From Actinomycetes bacterium (GTDB taxonomy: Bacteria; Actinomycetota; CALGFH01), in NCBI GenBank assembly GCA_030146615.1, contig JASLBL010000507.1, positions 1 through 21,152 of the forward strand: 21,152 bases of DNA. Reading direction: 5' to 3'. The notes beneath the pieces are model-generated. The model saw only the letters and a program-made list of their open reading frames with translations. It had not been told where the DNA came from and did not search any database. Made by a program: the position numbers and the translations under genes. Shown here in pieces: positions 13,661 to 20,767 of the stretch (positions within the stretch are counted from its first letter, which is position 1; every line of letters starts with the position of its first letter).

Positions 13661-14166
13661 CACGCTTCCAAGTGCTCTGTGGTGTTCTGCGGCGAGGCCG
13701 AACCCGTTGACGGGTCGACATCAGTCAACTCGACGGCCGCCGTCCTCACCGGTGCGTTAGCCGCACGAGAATAGAGCAGTCCACCTGCCCATGTTCCCCC
13801 CGGCCCGCAACCGCAGATCCACACCTATGTAGTGAAGTGGGACGGGCTACGCTCAACGGCTGCGTATGACACCACGGCGGGGTGAGCCGCCACCTGACAC
13901 GTGGCAAGCGGCCCGCGGCGAGCGCACGAGTCGAGAAACGAACGTTCTGCGACAGCCCTCCGTTCTCTGAGGACCGAAGATCGGGCATGGCCGACGGCGG
14001 CCGAGCTCCCGGGTAGATCGTCCTCTTCAAGAGGCTCAGGGTCCGGCGTTCTCTCGATATGACGGTTGATGAGCCAAGGGGTCTCCGCTGGGTTACCTTT
14101 GCCGTCTGTGGTGCTGTGCCGCCGCGGTGGAGGCTGCAGCCTCGCTGATGTCGGCGATCAGCCGAG
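13661..14166. other. long intergenic region between the cyclase and channel genes
   Basis: About 500 bases with no supported gene. Frames open on either strand have no homology I recognise and no Shine-Dalgarno. It should contain the promoter of the channel gene (reading leftward) but I cannot point to one. GAACGTTC (13940-13947) is a perfect 8-base palindrome, and GAGGCTGCAGCCTC (14130-14143) lies just past the cyclase stop. Confidence 0.4.
14130..14143 (-). terminator. palindrome after the cyclase gene
   Basis: GAGGCTGCAGCCTC is a perfect 14-base palindrome starting 24 bases downstream of the cyclase stop. It could form a short hairpin terminator. No T-run follows, so support is modest. 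Confidence 0.35.
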
Positions 14167-15291
14167 TCATCGGTTCCTTCCCAGAAGGAGGTACGTGATG
14201 ATCTCTCCCTTGCCCTTGACGGGGATTGGCCCCCGCCGCTCGAAGCGGTACCCGTCCTTGAGGCGCTGGTAGGTGCGAGCTGTCACCTGGATGCAACCAG
14301 GGACCCCATAGGACTCCATGCGGCTGGCCGTATTGACCGTGTCGCCCCACAGGTCGTAGCTGAACTTGCTGGTCCCGATCACCCCGGCCACCACCGGGCC
14401 GGTGTCGATGCCGATGCGGACCGCCAACGGCTGACCACCCGGGTCCGGGTGCTTGGCGACCTCGTCGCGCATCGCCAAGGCCATCTCGGCCACCGCATGG
14501 GCGTGGTCGGGGCGAGGGTCGGGCAGGCCCCCGGCCACCATGTAGGCGTCACCGATCGTCTTGATCTTCTCCAGCCCTCGCTGCTGAGCGTGTCGGTCGA
14601 ACACCGAGAACAGGTCGTTGAGGGTTTGCACTACCTGTTCCGGGGCGACGCGCTCGCTGCGTCGGGTGAAGTCCACGAGATCGGCGAACAGCACGGTGAC
14701 CTCGCCGAAGGCATCGGCGATCACGCCGTCGGTCTGTTTGAGCCGGGCCGCGATCGGGGCCGGCAGCACGTTGAGCAGCAGCCGCTCGGACTTCTCTCGC
14801 TCCAGGTCCAGTGCTCGGCGGGTCCGCACCGCCTCCCCGAGCAGCAGCACCGCAGCAAAGAGCACCACGTCCGGCACGCTCTCATTGAGCACCCGGCGCA
14901 CCGGTTCCGGGTCGACCAAGGTTCGGAACAGGAGCGGTGCGCCAGCGAACCAAGCAGCAATCAGCAGTGACCATCGCAGGTGGCCGGCGGCCCAGGCGGT
15001 GGCGAGCGCCACCGACAGCGGCACCGCGGGACGGATGCCGGCGTAGTCGAGCAGGTAGTAGATCTGCAGGGTCGCCGCCGACACCAGCAGGACCGCCAGC
15101 GGCCAGCGCCGCCGGACCAGCGCCAAGGCGGCGATCGTCAACCCCAGCGCGTAGGCAAGCGCATCGGGTCGCCTGCCCTCCGGCGGCGACACGCGGATCG
15201 TGATCGTGATGACGATCGCCACCGCCAGCGCCAGGCCTGCGTCGATCACCGGCACAGGAAGGTGCTGCAGCCGATGGCGCAAGGGCGTCAC
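14167..15291 (-). CDS. membrane-anchored class III adenylate cyclase
   Basis: A 374-residue protein making cAMP from ATP at the membrane. The N-terminal half has several hydrophobic helices (about 13-33, 45-60, 64-80, 92-122 and 137-154, residue numbers from GTG 15291). A linker with LDLEREKSERLLLNVLPAPIA precedes the catalytic domain (about 195-355). All key residues are visible: metal Asp204 (VLFADLVDFT) and Asp248 (GDAYM), adenine-specifying Lys244 and Asp313 (SYDLWGD), and transition-state Asn320 and Arg324 (NTASRM). The Lys/Asp pair favours adenylate over guanylate cyclase. I choose GTG 15291, with GGAG upstream, because the longer frame to 15372 reads into the IS scar. The single catalytic domain must homodimerise. 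Nothing shows what it senses. Confidence 0.88.
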   Translation of the reverse strand: MTPLRHRLQHLPVPVIDAGLALAVAIVITITIRVSPPEGRRPDALAYALGLTIAALALVRRRWPLAVLLVSAATLQIYYLLDYAGIRPAVPLSVALATAWAAGHLRWSLLIAAWFAGAPLLFRTLVDPEPVRRVLNESVPDVVLFAAVLLLGEAVRTRRALDLEREKSERLLLNVLPAPIAARLKQTDGVIADAFGEVTVLFADLVDFTRRSERVAPEQVVQTLNDLFSVFDRHAQQRGLEKIKTIGDAYMVAGGLPDPRPDHAHAVAEMALAMRDEVAKHPDPGGQPLAVRIGIDTGPVVAGVIGTSKFSYDLWGDTVNTASRMESYGVPGCIQVTARTYQRLKDGYRFERRGPIPVKGKGEIITYLLLGRNR

Positions 15292-15344
15292 ATCCAGGTC
15301 TCCAGTGTCGTGCTCGGTTACCTTGCGGTTGGTAGGAGATGCGC

Positions 15345-15625
15345 TGCCGCCGGGTGAAGCGTGTAGTTCCACTCGCCGTGGAACTCATGCCGCACCAGCG
15401 GCACCGCCGCCAGCTCCTCGTCACACACCTTGACCCCCAGCGGGTAGCGGCCGCGGTCCAGCTCCGCCCGGACCCGCAAGCCGGTGTGGGTCCTGGTCGC
15501 CCCGATCAGCTCCACGAACACATCGTGGCTTTCCAGCGGGCGGCCGCGCCAGTTCATCGAGATGGCGCTGAACAGCCGGTGCTCGATCCGGTTCCACTTG
15601 GAGGTCCCTGGCTGCTCCCTCGCCA
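15345..15625 (-). mobile_element. C-terminal remnant of an ISAzo13-family transposase
   Basis: About 90 codons match the C-terminal end of ISAzo13-family (DDE) transposases: PGTSKWNRIEHRLFSAISMN, WRGRPLESHDVFVELI, THTGLRVRAELD, a GVKVCDEELAAVPLV segment and the terminal EFHGEWNYTL. In complete elements this follows about 300 residues carrying the DDE catalytic core, all absent here. The fragment is squeezed between the TetR stop (15635) and the cyclase start, and no terminal inverted repeats are seen. The frame continues about ten codons past HGEWNYTL into the cyclase leader. It is an inert scar of an old insertion followed by deletion. Confidence 0.85.
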
Positions 15626-15634
15626 AAGAAGGTG

Positions 15635-16321
15635 TCAGGCCGAATGCTTGGGTTCTGGTTGCAGGGCGTTGAGGCCGGCCAGGAAGGTGCGGATGCCGAA
15701 CTGGAACTGGTCGTCGGTGGAGATCCGGGCCAGCAGCGGGGCCAGTTCGACGGTGTGGGGGAACTCGCCGGGGGGGAGGGCGGCGAAGAAGGCCCACATG
15801 CGGCGGACGAATTCGTCGCTGGTCTGGGGGGTGGTACCGGCCCGGGGGATCTCCAGGGCGACGAACCCCAGGATGTATGTGAGCAGGGCATAGACGATGC
15901 CGACCACGGCCTGGTCGGAGAACCCGGCCGGCCGCAGGACGCGATAGATGGCTTCGCCCAGGCGCAGGCCGTGGGGGCCGAGGCCGGGCTGCTGGAGGGC
16001 GTAGGGAACGACGGCGGGGTGGGCGAGCAGGTGGGCCCGGATGGCCTGGCTGAGGGTGGCCAGCTGCTGGGTCCAGTCGCTGGAGGAATCGGGCTCCAGG
16101 TCCAGGCCGGCGTAGACCTGGTCGATGAGCCCGTCGATCAGGTCCGCCTTGCCGCGGACGCGGTAGTACAGGGCGTTGGGGGCCACGCCCAGGCGGTCAG
16201 CCAGGCGGCGCATCGACAGGGCCCCGGGGCCCTGTTGTTCGAGCAGGGCCAGGGCTTCTTTGATGATCTCCTCGCGGGTCAGCGAGCCCCGCGGGCGTGT
16301 CCTGTTGGTGTCGCCGACCAT
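15635..16321 (-). CDS. TetR-family transcription regulator
   Basis: A 228-residue repressor. The N-terminal HTH (about 13-62) reads LTREEIIKEALALLEQQGPG, then LSMRRLADRLGVAPNALYYR, the standard TetR recognition helix, and VRGKADLIDGLI. The C-terminal ligand domain resembles the TetR_C group, with QAIRAHLLAHPAVV and a helix pair near VVGIVYALLTYILGFVALE. GGAGGG precedes the ATG at 16321. The gene is divergent from a membrane-protein gene, with only 90 bases between the two starts. That gap holds a perfect 17-bp palindrome within a larger dyad, so this protein probably represses both genes and is released by an unknown ligand. Its 3' end abuts the IS scar, so downstream sequence has been lost. 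Confidence 0.88.
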   Translation of the reverse strand: MVGDTNRTRPRGSLTREEIIKEALALLEQQGPGALSMRRLADRLGVAPNALYYRVRGKADLIDGLIDQVYAGLDLEPDSSSDWTQQLATLSQAIRAHLLAHPAVVPYALQQPGLGPHGLRLGEAIYRVLRPAGFSDQAVVGIVYALLTYILGFVALEIPRAGTTPQTSDEFVRRMWAFFAALPPGEFPHTVELAPLLARISTDDQFQFGIRTFLAGLNALQPEPKHSA

Positions 16322-16344
16322 GTGCCCTCCGGTCTCCCTTGACT

Positions 16345-16396
16345 CTTGAACGATGTACCGTCACTGTACTGTACAGTGTTCATAACATCATTCAAG
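16345..16396. promoter_or_regulatory. nested dyad: TetR operator region
   Basis: CACTGTAC (16362-16369), T, GTACAGTG (16371-16378) is a perfect 17-bp palindrome. Around it, CTTGAACGATGT (16345-16356) is matched by ACATCATTCAAG (16385-16396), an inverted repeat with one mismatch in 12. Its centre (16370.5) nearly coincides with that of the inner palindrome (16370). The whole 52-bp structure lies between the TetR and membrane-protein genes. The inner element is a typical TetR operator. The outer arms may be a second site, promoter elements for the two directions, or an RNA-level hairpin. Confidence 0.75.
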
Positions 16397-16411
16397 GGAA
16401 GGACGGTCCTC

Positions 16412-17011
16412 ATGCAGGACCCCCGCCGCTTCAACCTCAAAGCCTGGCTGCTGTGGACGGCCGGCTTCGTCGCCTTCATCATCGGCGGCGCGCTGGCAAC
16501 AGGCGCGGTCGGCCGGATCAACGACGTCGGTTCGGCCCTGGTCGGCGGCATGATCGCCGGGGCGGTCATCGGCACCGGCCAGTGGCTGGTCGCCCGCCGC
16601 CTGCTCGGCAACCCCCAGACCTGGATCCCGGCCACCGCCCTGGCGATGGGCATCGGCCTTGCCGTTGGCGCCTGGGCGGTCGGCTATGGCACCAGCCTTG
16701 GCGAGCTGGCCCTGATGGGGGCCATCACCGGCATCCCGCTCGGCACCGTCCAGGCCTATCTGCTCCGCGACCGCCTCGCGAATGCCTGGGTCTGGGCGGC
16801 GGCCATGCCGCTGCTGTGGGCCCTTGGCTGGACGGCCACGACTGTCGGCGGCATCGACGTCGACCAACAGTTCGCGGTCTTCGGGCTCTACGGCGCGATC
16901 ACCTTCATGGCCCTGTCGGGGGTGCTGCTGGACCGGCTCCGCGCCACCACCACCCCAGCCGCACCAACCCTGGACCCGGCCCCGGCCAGCAGCAAGGCGA
17001 TGGCTCAGTAG
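16412..17011 (+). CDS. multi-TM membrane protein under TetR control
   Basis: A 199-residue membrane protein with about five to six hydrophobic segments (about 11-31, 39-58, 69-88, 93-110, 123-143 and 150-170), many Gly and Ala residues and a soluble Pro/Ala-rich tail. Internally the segments VGGMIAGAVIGTGQWLVARR and GAITGIPLGTVQAYLLRDR look alike (Gly-rich helix, Gln, basic exit), suggesting an internal duplication. I recognise the general type found beside TetR genes in actinomycetes but no function; export of the TetR ligand is only a guess. The ATG at 16412 has AAGGA eight bases upstream. A longer frame starting at 16346 would begin inside the operator and is unlikely. Confidence 0.7.
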   Translation: MQDPRRFNLKAWLLWTAGFVAFIIGGALATGAVGRINDVGSALVGGMIAGAVIGTGQWLVARRLLGNPQTWIPATALAMGIGLAVGAWAVGYGTSLGELALMGAITGIPLGTVQAYLLRDRLANAWVWAAAMPLLWALGWTATTVGGIDVDQQFAVFGLYGAITFMALSGVLLDRLRATTTPAAPTLDPAPASSKAMAQ

Positions 17012-17130
17012 CCACCCAGCACACGTAGGGGTGTTGGCATCGGCAGGACCCGACGTCGCCGCGATCAGCGGGGAGCATGGTCCGCCGGTGCCAAACCAAG
17101 GGCCGGCACAACAGAGGAAGAGACGAAGCG

Positions 17131-17577
17131 ATGAATGCAAACCAAGTCGCGTGGCCTACGGGCATGTCTGACCAGGACCCTGCTGCTCGTGGGCGGCCGC
17201 TGGTCTTTGATCCCCAAGGGTTCCTGGTCGCCATTCTTGAGGACGCCGACCAGGCCGAAGAGGCCCGGGTGGCGTTGGCCGAGGCTGGGTTCGCCGATCG
17301 TGACCTGCGGGTCTACACCAGCCGGCAGATCCTGCACAGCTGGGAGCGGTTCCAGGCCGAGCGCACCCTCGCCCAGCGGGTCGCCGGTGCCATCACCGAT
17401 GACCCAGCCACCATCGAGCTGTACTTCGGCTACGCCCGAGCGGGCCGCTCCGCGCTGTGGGTGCACGTCCCCGATGAGGCCGACGCCAAGCGAGCCATCC
17501 GCGGTCTGGCCGACCACCAAGTCCTCCACTTCCGCCACTACGGCCACGACCGCCAAGACGACCTCCACATCGGCTGA
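17131..17577 (+). CDS. small soluble protein of unknown function
   Basis: A 148-residue protein. It has a short variable N-terminus, then the alpha/beta pattern FLVAILEDADQAEEARVALAEAGF (strand then helix), LRVYTSRQIL, a helix with the charged WERFQAERTLAQRVAGAI, and strand-helix RSALWVHVPDEADAKRAIRG. Two such repeats with a basic tail suggest a ferredoxin-like fold, as in the YflT-like heat-stress proteins of actinomycetes. That comparison is by style only. No catalytic residues are evident. GAGGAAGAG (17114-17122) sits eight bases before the ATG. It is followed 33 bases later by the DUF4386 gene, likely one operon. Confidence 0.6.
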   Translation: MNANQVAWPTGMSDQDPAARGRPLVFDPQGFLVAILEDADQAEEARVALAEAGFADRDLRVYTSRQILHSWERFQAERTLAQRVAGAITDDPATIELYFGYARAGRSALWVHVPDEADAKRAIRGLADHQVLHFRHYGHDRQDDLHIG

Positions 17578-17610
17578 GGCGAGCACGAAACCCCAGAAGG
17601 GAAGACAACC

Positions 17611-18402
17611 ATGAGCACAACCACAACCGGTGACGGTGCTGGGCTGCGCCGGGTGACCGGCTGGCTCTTGGTGGCCGGGGCCGTGGCCTTTGCCGTGGCC
17701 GCCACGGTGCTGTCGTCGACCTTCGAGTGGCCCGACATCCTGCGGGAACCGCCCGAGGTGGTGCTGCCGGCGTTCGTGGCCGGCGGGACCAGCCTGGTCT
17801 GGACCTGGTTCGCGGTCGCCTGGACCTATGCGATCCTGCTCGTCCCGATCCTGCTGCTGCCGGCCGCGCTCGGCCGACGCGATGACCCGGTGCTGCGAGC
17901 GGCAACCTTTGTGGGGGCCGCCTCGGTGCTGTTGTCGCTGATCGGGTTCTTGCGCTGGGTGTTCGTGGTCCCGGCGTTGGCCGGCAGCTATGTCGCCGGC
18001 GACCCCACCACCCAGGCGGCGGTCGCGGCCGCCTGGACCGCCCAGCACCAGTTCGGGGGCGCTCTGCTGGGCGAGCACCTGGGCCAGCTGCTGGTGATCG
18101 GCTGGTCGATCACCGTCAGCCTGCTGGTCCTGCGCACCGGGATGCTGGCCCGCTGGGTTGGTTGGGCGGGGCTGGCCGCCAGCGTGCTGTACCTGTCCGG
18201 CCAGGGCGACATCCTGGCCACCGCTGTCCCCGGCTTCCCCGTCTGGGACCTCGGGGGGCTGCTGGGCAGCACCCTGTGGGGCCTCTGGGTGATCGGCTTG
18301 GGCGTGGCCGTGCTGCGAGCTCCGATCCGCCGCCCCACCTCCAACCCCGCGGCTACCAACTACCAACCGCGGCACCCGGTCCCGAGCGACAGTAGGAGCT
18401 GA
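17611..18402 (+). CDS. DUF4386 family membrane protein
   Basis: A 263-residue membrane protein with six or so hydrophobic segments: about 13-35 (VTGWLLVAGAVAFAVAATVL), 58-84, 94-118, 148-172, 175-195 and 215-235. The N-terminal Arg-Thr-Gly-Trp segment (LRRVTGWLLVAGAVAF) and the LLGEHLGQLLVIGWS block in the middle are typical of DUF4386, a family of unknown function in Actinomycetota. The soluble tail after 240 is Pro-rich. GGGAAG precedes the ATG at 17611. The stop (18400-18402) is only three bases before the epimerase ATG, whose Shine-Dalgarno lies inside this gene's last codons, so the pair is co-transcribed and probably coupled. Confidence 0.75.
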   Translation: MSTTTTGDGAGLRRVTGWLLVAGAVAFAVAATVLSSTFEWPDILREPPEVVLPAFVAGGTSLVWTWFAVAWTYAILLVPILLLPAALGRRDDPVLRAATFVGAASVLLSLIGFLRWVFVVPALAGSYVAGDPTTQAAVAAAWTAQHQFGGALLGEHLGQLLVIGWSITVSLLVLRTGMLARWVGWAGLAASVLYLSGQGDILATAVPGFPVWDLGGLLGSTLWGLWVIGLGVAVLRAPIRRPTSNPAATNYQPRHPVPSDSRS

Positions 18403-18405
18403 CGC

Positions 18406-19364
18406 ATGATGGCCGCCACGCTTCGGCATGTCATTTTCGGGACCGGTGCCATCGGCCTGGCCACCTTCGAGGCGCTGCGCCGCCGGGGCGAACGGGTGCG
18501 GCTGGTCAACCGCTGCGGCACCGCCCCAGTCCCCGACGACATCGAGATCCTCAGGGGCGACGCCAGCGACCCCGCCTTCGCCGCCGCCGCCGCCCACGGC
18601 GCCCAGGTCGTCTACCAAACCCTCAACCCGCCCTACCACCAGTGGGCCGAGCTGTTCCCCGCCCTGCAGGCCAGCGTCCTCACCGCCGCCCAAGCCGCCG
18701 GCGCCCGGCTGGTCAGCATGGAAACGTCTACATGTACGGGCACCCCAACGGCCAGGCCCTGACCGAGACCCGCCCCTATGCCGCCCACACCAAGAAAGGA
18801 AAGCTGCGCGCCCGAATGGCCCGCGAGCTACTGGCCGCCCATGCGGCCGGCGACGTCCAGGTGGCCATCGACCGGGCCTCGGACTACTTCGGCCCCCGCG
18901 GCGGCGCCCAGTCCAACCTCGGCGACCGGGTCATCCCAGCCGCCCTTGCCGGCAAGACCGCGACGGTCATGGGCAACCCCGACCAGCCCCACACCTACAC
19001 CTACATCCCCGACATCGGCGAAGGCCTGGCTGTGCTGGGCGAGCACGCCGACGCCCCGGGCGAGGCCTGGCACCTTCCCAACGACCCTCACACCCGGACC
19101 ACCCGCCAGCTCGTCGACGCCATCTACCGCCTCGCCGGCCAGCCCAAGACCAAACTGCGGGGCACCCCCGTGCTGCTGCTGCGGGCCCTCGGGGTCGTCA
19201 ACCCCACCGTCCGGGAACTGATCGAGCTGCAGTATGAGTTCCAGGAACCCTTCGTCGTCGACAGCACCAAGATCGCCGCCAAGCTCGATGTCCACGCCAC
19301 CCCGCTGGACCAAGCCCTCGCCGACACCCTGGCCAGCTACCGCACCCCAAACCCAGCAGCATAA
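18406..19364 (+). pseudogene. NAD-dependent epimerase/dehydratase with one-base frameshift
   Basis: An extended short-chain dehydrogenase of about 319 residues once the frame is restored. HVIFGTGAIGLATFEALRRR carries the GxGxxG NAD-binding loop, with the basic VRLVNR turn after it. Frame one runs to ARLVSME near 18722. Frame three continues as NVYMYGHPNG, the YxxxK-region KLRARMARELL, and a full C-terminus to TAA at 19364. One base is missing in ATGGAAACGTC; ATGGAGAACGTC would restore SMENVYMYG, the normal sequence here. Nothing else is damaged, so a read error or a very recent mutation is likely. The start has AGGAG (18394-18398) seven bases before ATG 18406. It probably acts on a nucleotide-sugar or similar substrate, not identifiable. 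Confidence 0.75.
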
Positions 19365-19379
19365 GCCGCCGCGGCGGCT
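19364..19379 (+). terminator. palindrome overlapping the epimerase stop
   Basis: AGCCGCCGCGGCGGCT is a perfect 16-base palindrome beginning on the last base of the TAA stop. As a hairpin it has a 6-bp GC stem with a CGCG loop. It would serve as a short GC-rich terminator before the next gene, 61 bases away. Confidence 0.4.
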
Positions 19380-19440
19380 CCGGAGGGCCTGCGGAACCCC
19401 TTGAGGGCGGGCCCGGCTCCGGATGGAGGAGAGCACCAAC

Positions 19441-20514
19441 ATGGATGCACCGAATGCGACGACGTCCGGCCGGATGACTGCGGTTCGGGTCGAAACGCCC
19501 GAGACCGCCCCGGCCCGCAAGGTCACGATGAAGGCCGTCGTCCAAGACAGGTACGGCCCACCCGATGTCGTGGAACTTAGGGAGATCGACCAGCCGACGG
19601 TCAAGGACAACCAGGTGCTGGTCAAGGTGCACGCCACGACGGTGAATCGGACCGACTGCGGTTTCCGGGCGGGCACGCCCTTCTTCGTGCGAATCTTCAC
19701 CGGGCTCATCAGGCCGAAGGGAACGGTTCTCGGCAATGAGTTCGCGGGAAAAGTCGAGGCGCTCGGCAGCCGCGTCAGGTCCTTCCAGGTCGGCGACCGG
19801 GTGTTTGGCTACAGCGGACTGCAACACGGGAGCCGGTTCGGTGCCCATGCTGAATTCCTAGCGATTGCCGAAGACGGTTCGCTCGCGACCATGCCCGCGA
19901 ACCTGACCTTTGAGGAGGCGGCGGCCAGTACCGAGGGGTCGCACTATGCCCTCTCGCTGATCAGGAAGGCCAAGATCCGGCGCGGCCAGGACGTCCTGGT
20001 CAATGGCGCCACCGGAGCCATCGGCTCGGCCGCGGTCCAGCTGCTGAAGAGCATGGGTGCCCAAGTGACCGCGGTCTGCGACACCAAGCACCTGGAGCTG
20101 GTCAGCGGCCTGGGCGCCGACCGGGTCATCGACTACACCGCCGACGACTTCACCCAGGACACCCAGACCTACGACGTGGTCCTGGATGCGGTGGGCAAGA
20201 GCTCGTTCGGCCGCTGCAAGCGACTGTTGAAACCGGGCGGGATTTACGTCTCTGGGGACTTTGGTCCGATGGCCCAGAATCCGATCTTGGCGCTGATCAC
20301 GCCGCTGTTCGGCGGCAAGAGGGTCATGTTCCCCATTCCGAGGGATGACCAGGAGATGGCAAGGTATTTCAAGGGGCTGCTGGAGTCCGGAGCGTTCAGG
20401 CCGGTCATCGACCGACGGTATCGGTTGGACCAGATCGTCGAGGCGTACACCTACGTCGAGACAGGCCAGAAGATCGGCAATGTCGCGATCAGCGTCGAGC
20501 CCTCGACCTCGTGA
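19441..20514 (+). CDS. zinc-independent MDR oxidoreductase (quinone-reductase-like)
   Basis: A 357-residue medium-chain dehydrogenase/reductase of the quinone oxidoreductase type, using NAD(P)H. The catalytic-domain start is MKAVVQDRYGPPDVVELREI (from residue 30), then LVKVHATTVNRTDCGFRAG and GNEFAGKVEALGSRV. The cofactor loop is VLVNGATGAIGSAAVQLLKS (about 182-201), the AxGxxG/GATGxxG form. No catalytic-zinc Cys/His pair is present, as expected for this branch. The first 29 residues are extra and Thr/Ala-rich. I choose ATG 19441 because GAGGAGAG precedes it; ATG 19423 has no Shine-Dalgarno, and 19528 would give a core-only protein. Codons look less GC-biased than in its neighbours, which may hint at recent arrival. 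Substrate unknown. Confidence 0.82.
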   Translation: MDAPNATTSGRMTAVRVETPETAPARKVTMKAVVQDRYGPPDVVELREIDQPTVKDNQVLVKVHATTVNRTDCGFRAGTPFFVRIFTGLIRPKGTVLGNEFAGKVEALGSRVRSFQVGDRVFGYSGLQHGSRFGAHAEFLAIAEDGSLATMPANLTFEEAAASTEGSHYALSLIRKAKIRRGQDVLVNGATGAIGSAAVQLLKSMGAQVTAVCDTKHLELVSGLGADRVIDYTADDFTQDTQTYDVVLDAVGKSSFGRCKRLLKPGGIYVSGDFGPMAQNPILALITPLFGGKRVMFPIPRDDQEMARYFKGLLESGAFRPVIDRRYRLDQIVEAYTYVETGQKIGNVAISVEPSTS

Positions 20515-20573
20515 AGCGCGCGTCGTTGTTGGTTGACGGTGATGGGCTGAGACGCGGCGACGACCGGCAACGC

Positions 20574-20627
20574 AAGCTGACCATCGTGCTGGTCCACGGC
20601 GCCTGGGCGGGGCCGATGACGAGATGA
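20574..20627 (+). pseudogene. possible alpha/beta-hydrolase N-terminal stub
   Basis: Eighteen codons read KLTIVLVHGAWAGPMTR and then TGA. TIVLVHGAWA is the opening strand and oxyanion loop (HGAW) of many alpha/beta hydrolases. No nucleophile elbow (GxSxG) or other part follows. It is short and could be coincidence, but it fits the pattern of gene stubs in this window. The remaining bases of 20515-20767 show nothing else. Confidence 0.35.
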
Positions 20628-20767
20628 GCGGGATCAGCCTGGATCTGGCTTCCTGTCTCTATCCCCACTCCAGCCAGCTCCAAGGACTGAGCAACCCCCC
20701 GAAATGGCCCTGATCGAAAACGACCGGGCACCGACCGGACGCATGCGCGCCCACAGGAGGTCACAAC

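Noticed and set aside
12629..13774. A 381-codon plus-strand frame opposite the potassium channel gene
   Set aside because: Antisense shadow: low-complexity composition, no recognisable domain, while the minus strand carries a selectivity filter and transmembrane helices.
13940..13947. GAACGTTC as a LexA/SOS box
   Set aside because: Actinobacterial SOS boxes have GAAC and GTTC separated by four bases; here they are directly joined, and the neighbouring gene is a channel.
13746..14030. A 94-codon minus-strand frame in the cyclase/channel gap
   Set aside because: No Shine-Dalgarno, no homology recognised, and Arg/Pro/Ser-rich composition typical of random GC-rich frames.
17065..18693. A 542-codon open frame on the minus strand opposite the 17131-18402 genes
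   Set aside because: Its composition (Gly, Gln, Pro, His, Arg) is that of a GC-rich antisense shadow, it has no motif or Shine-Dalgarno, and the plus-strand genes under it have clear family features.
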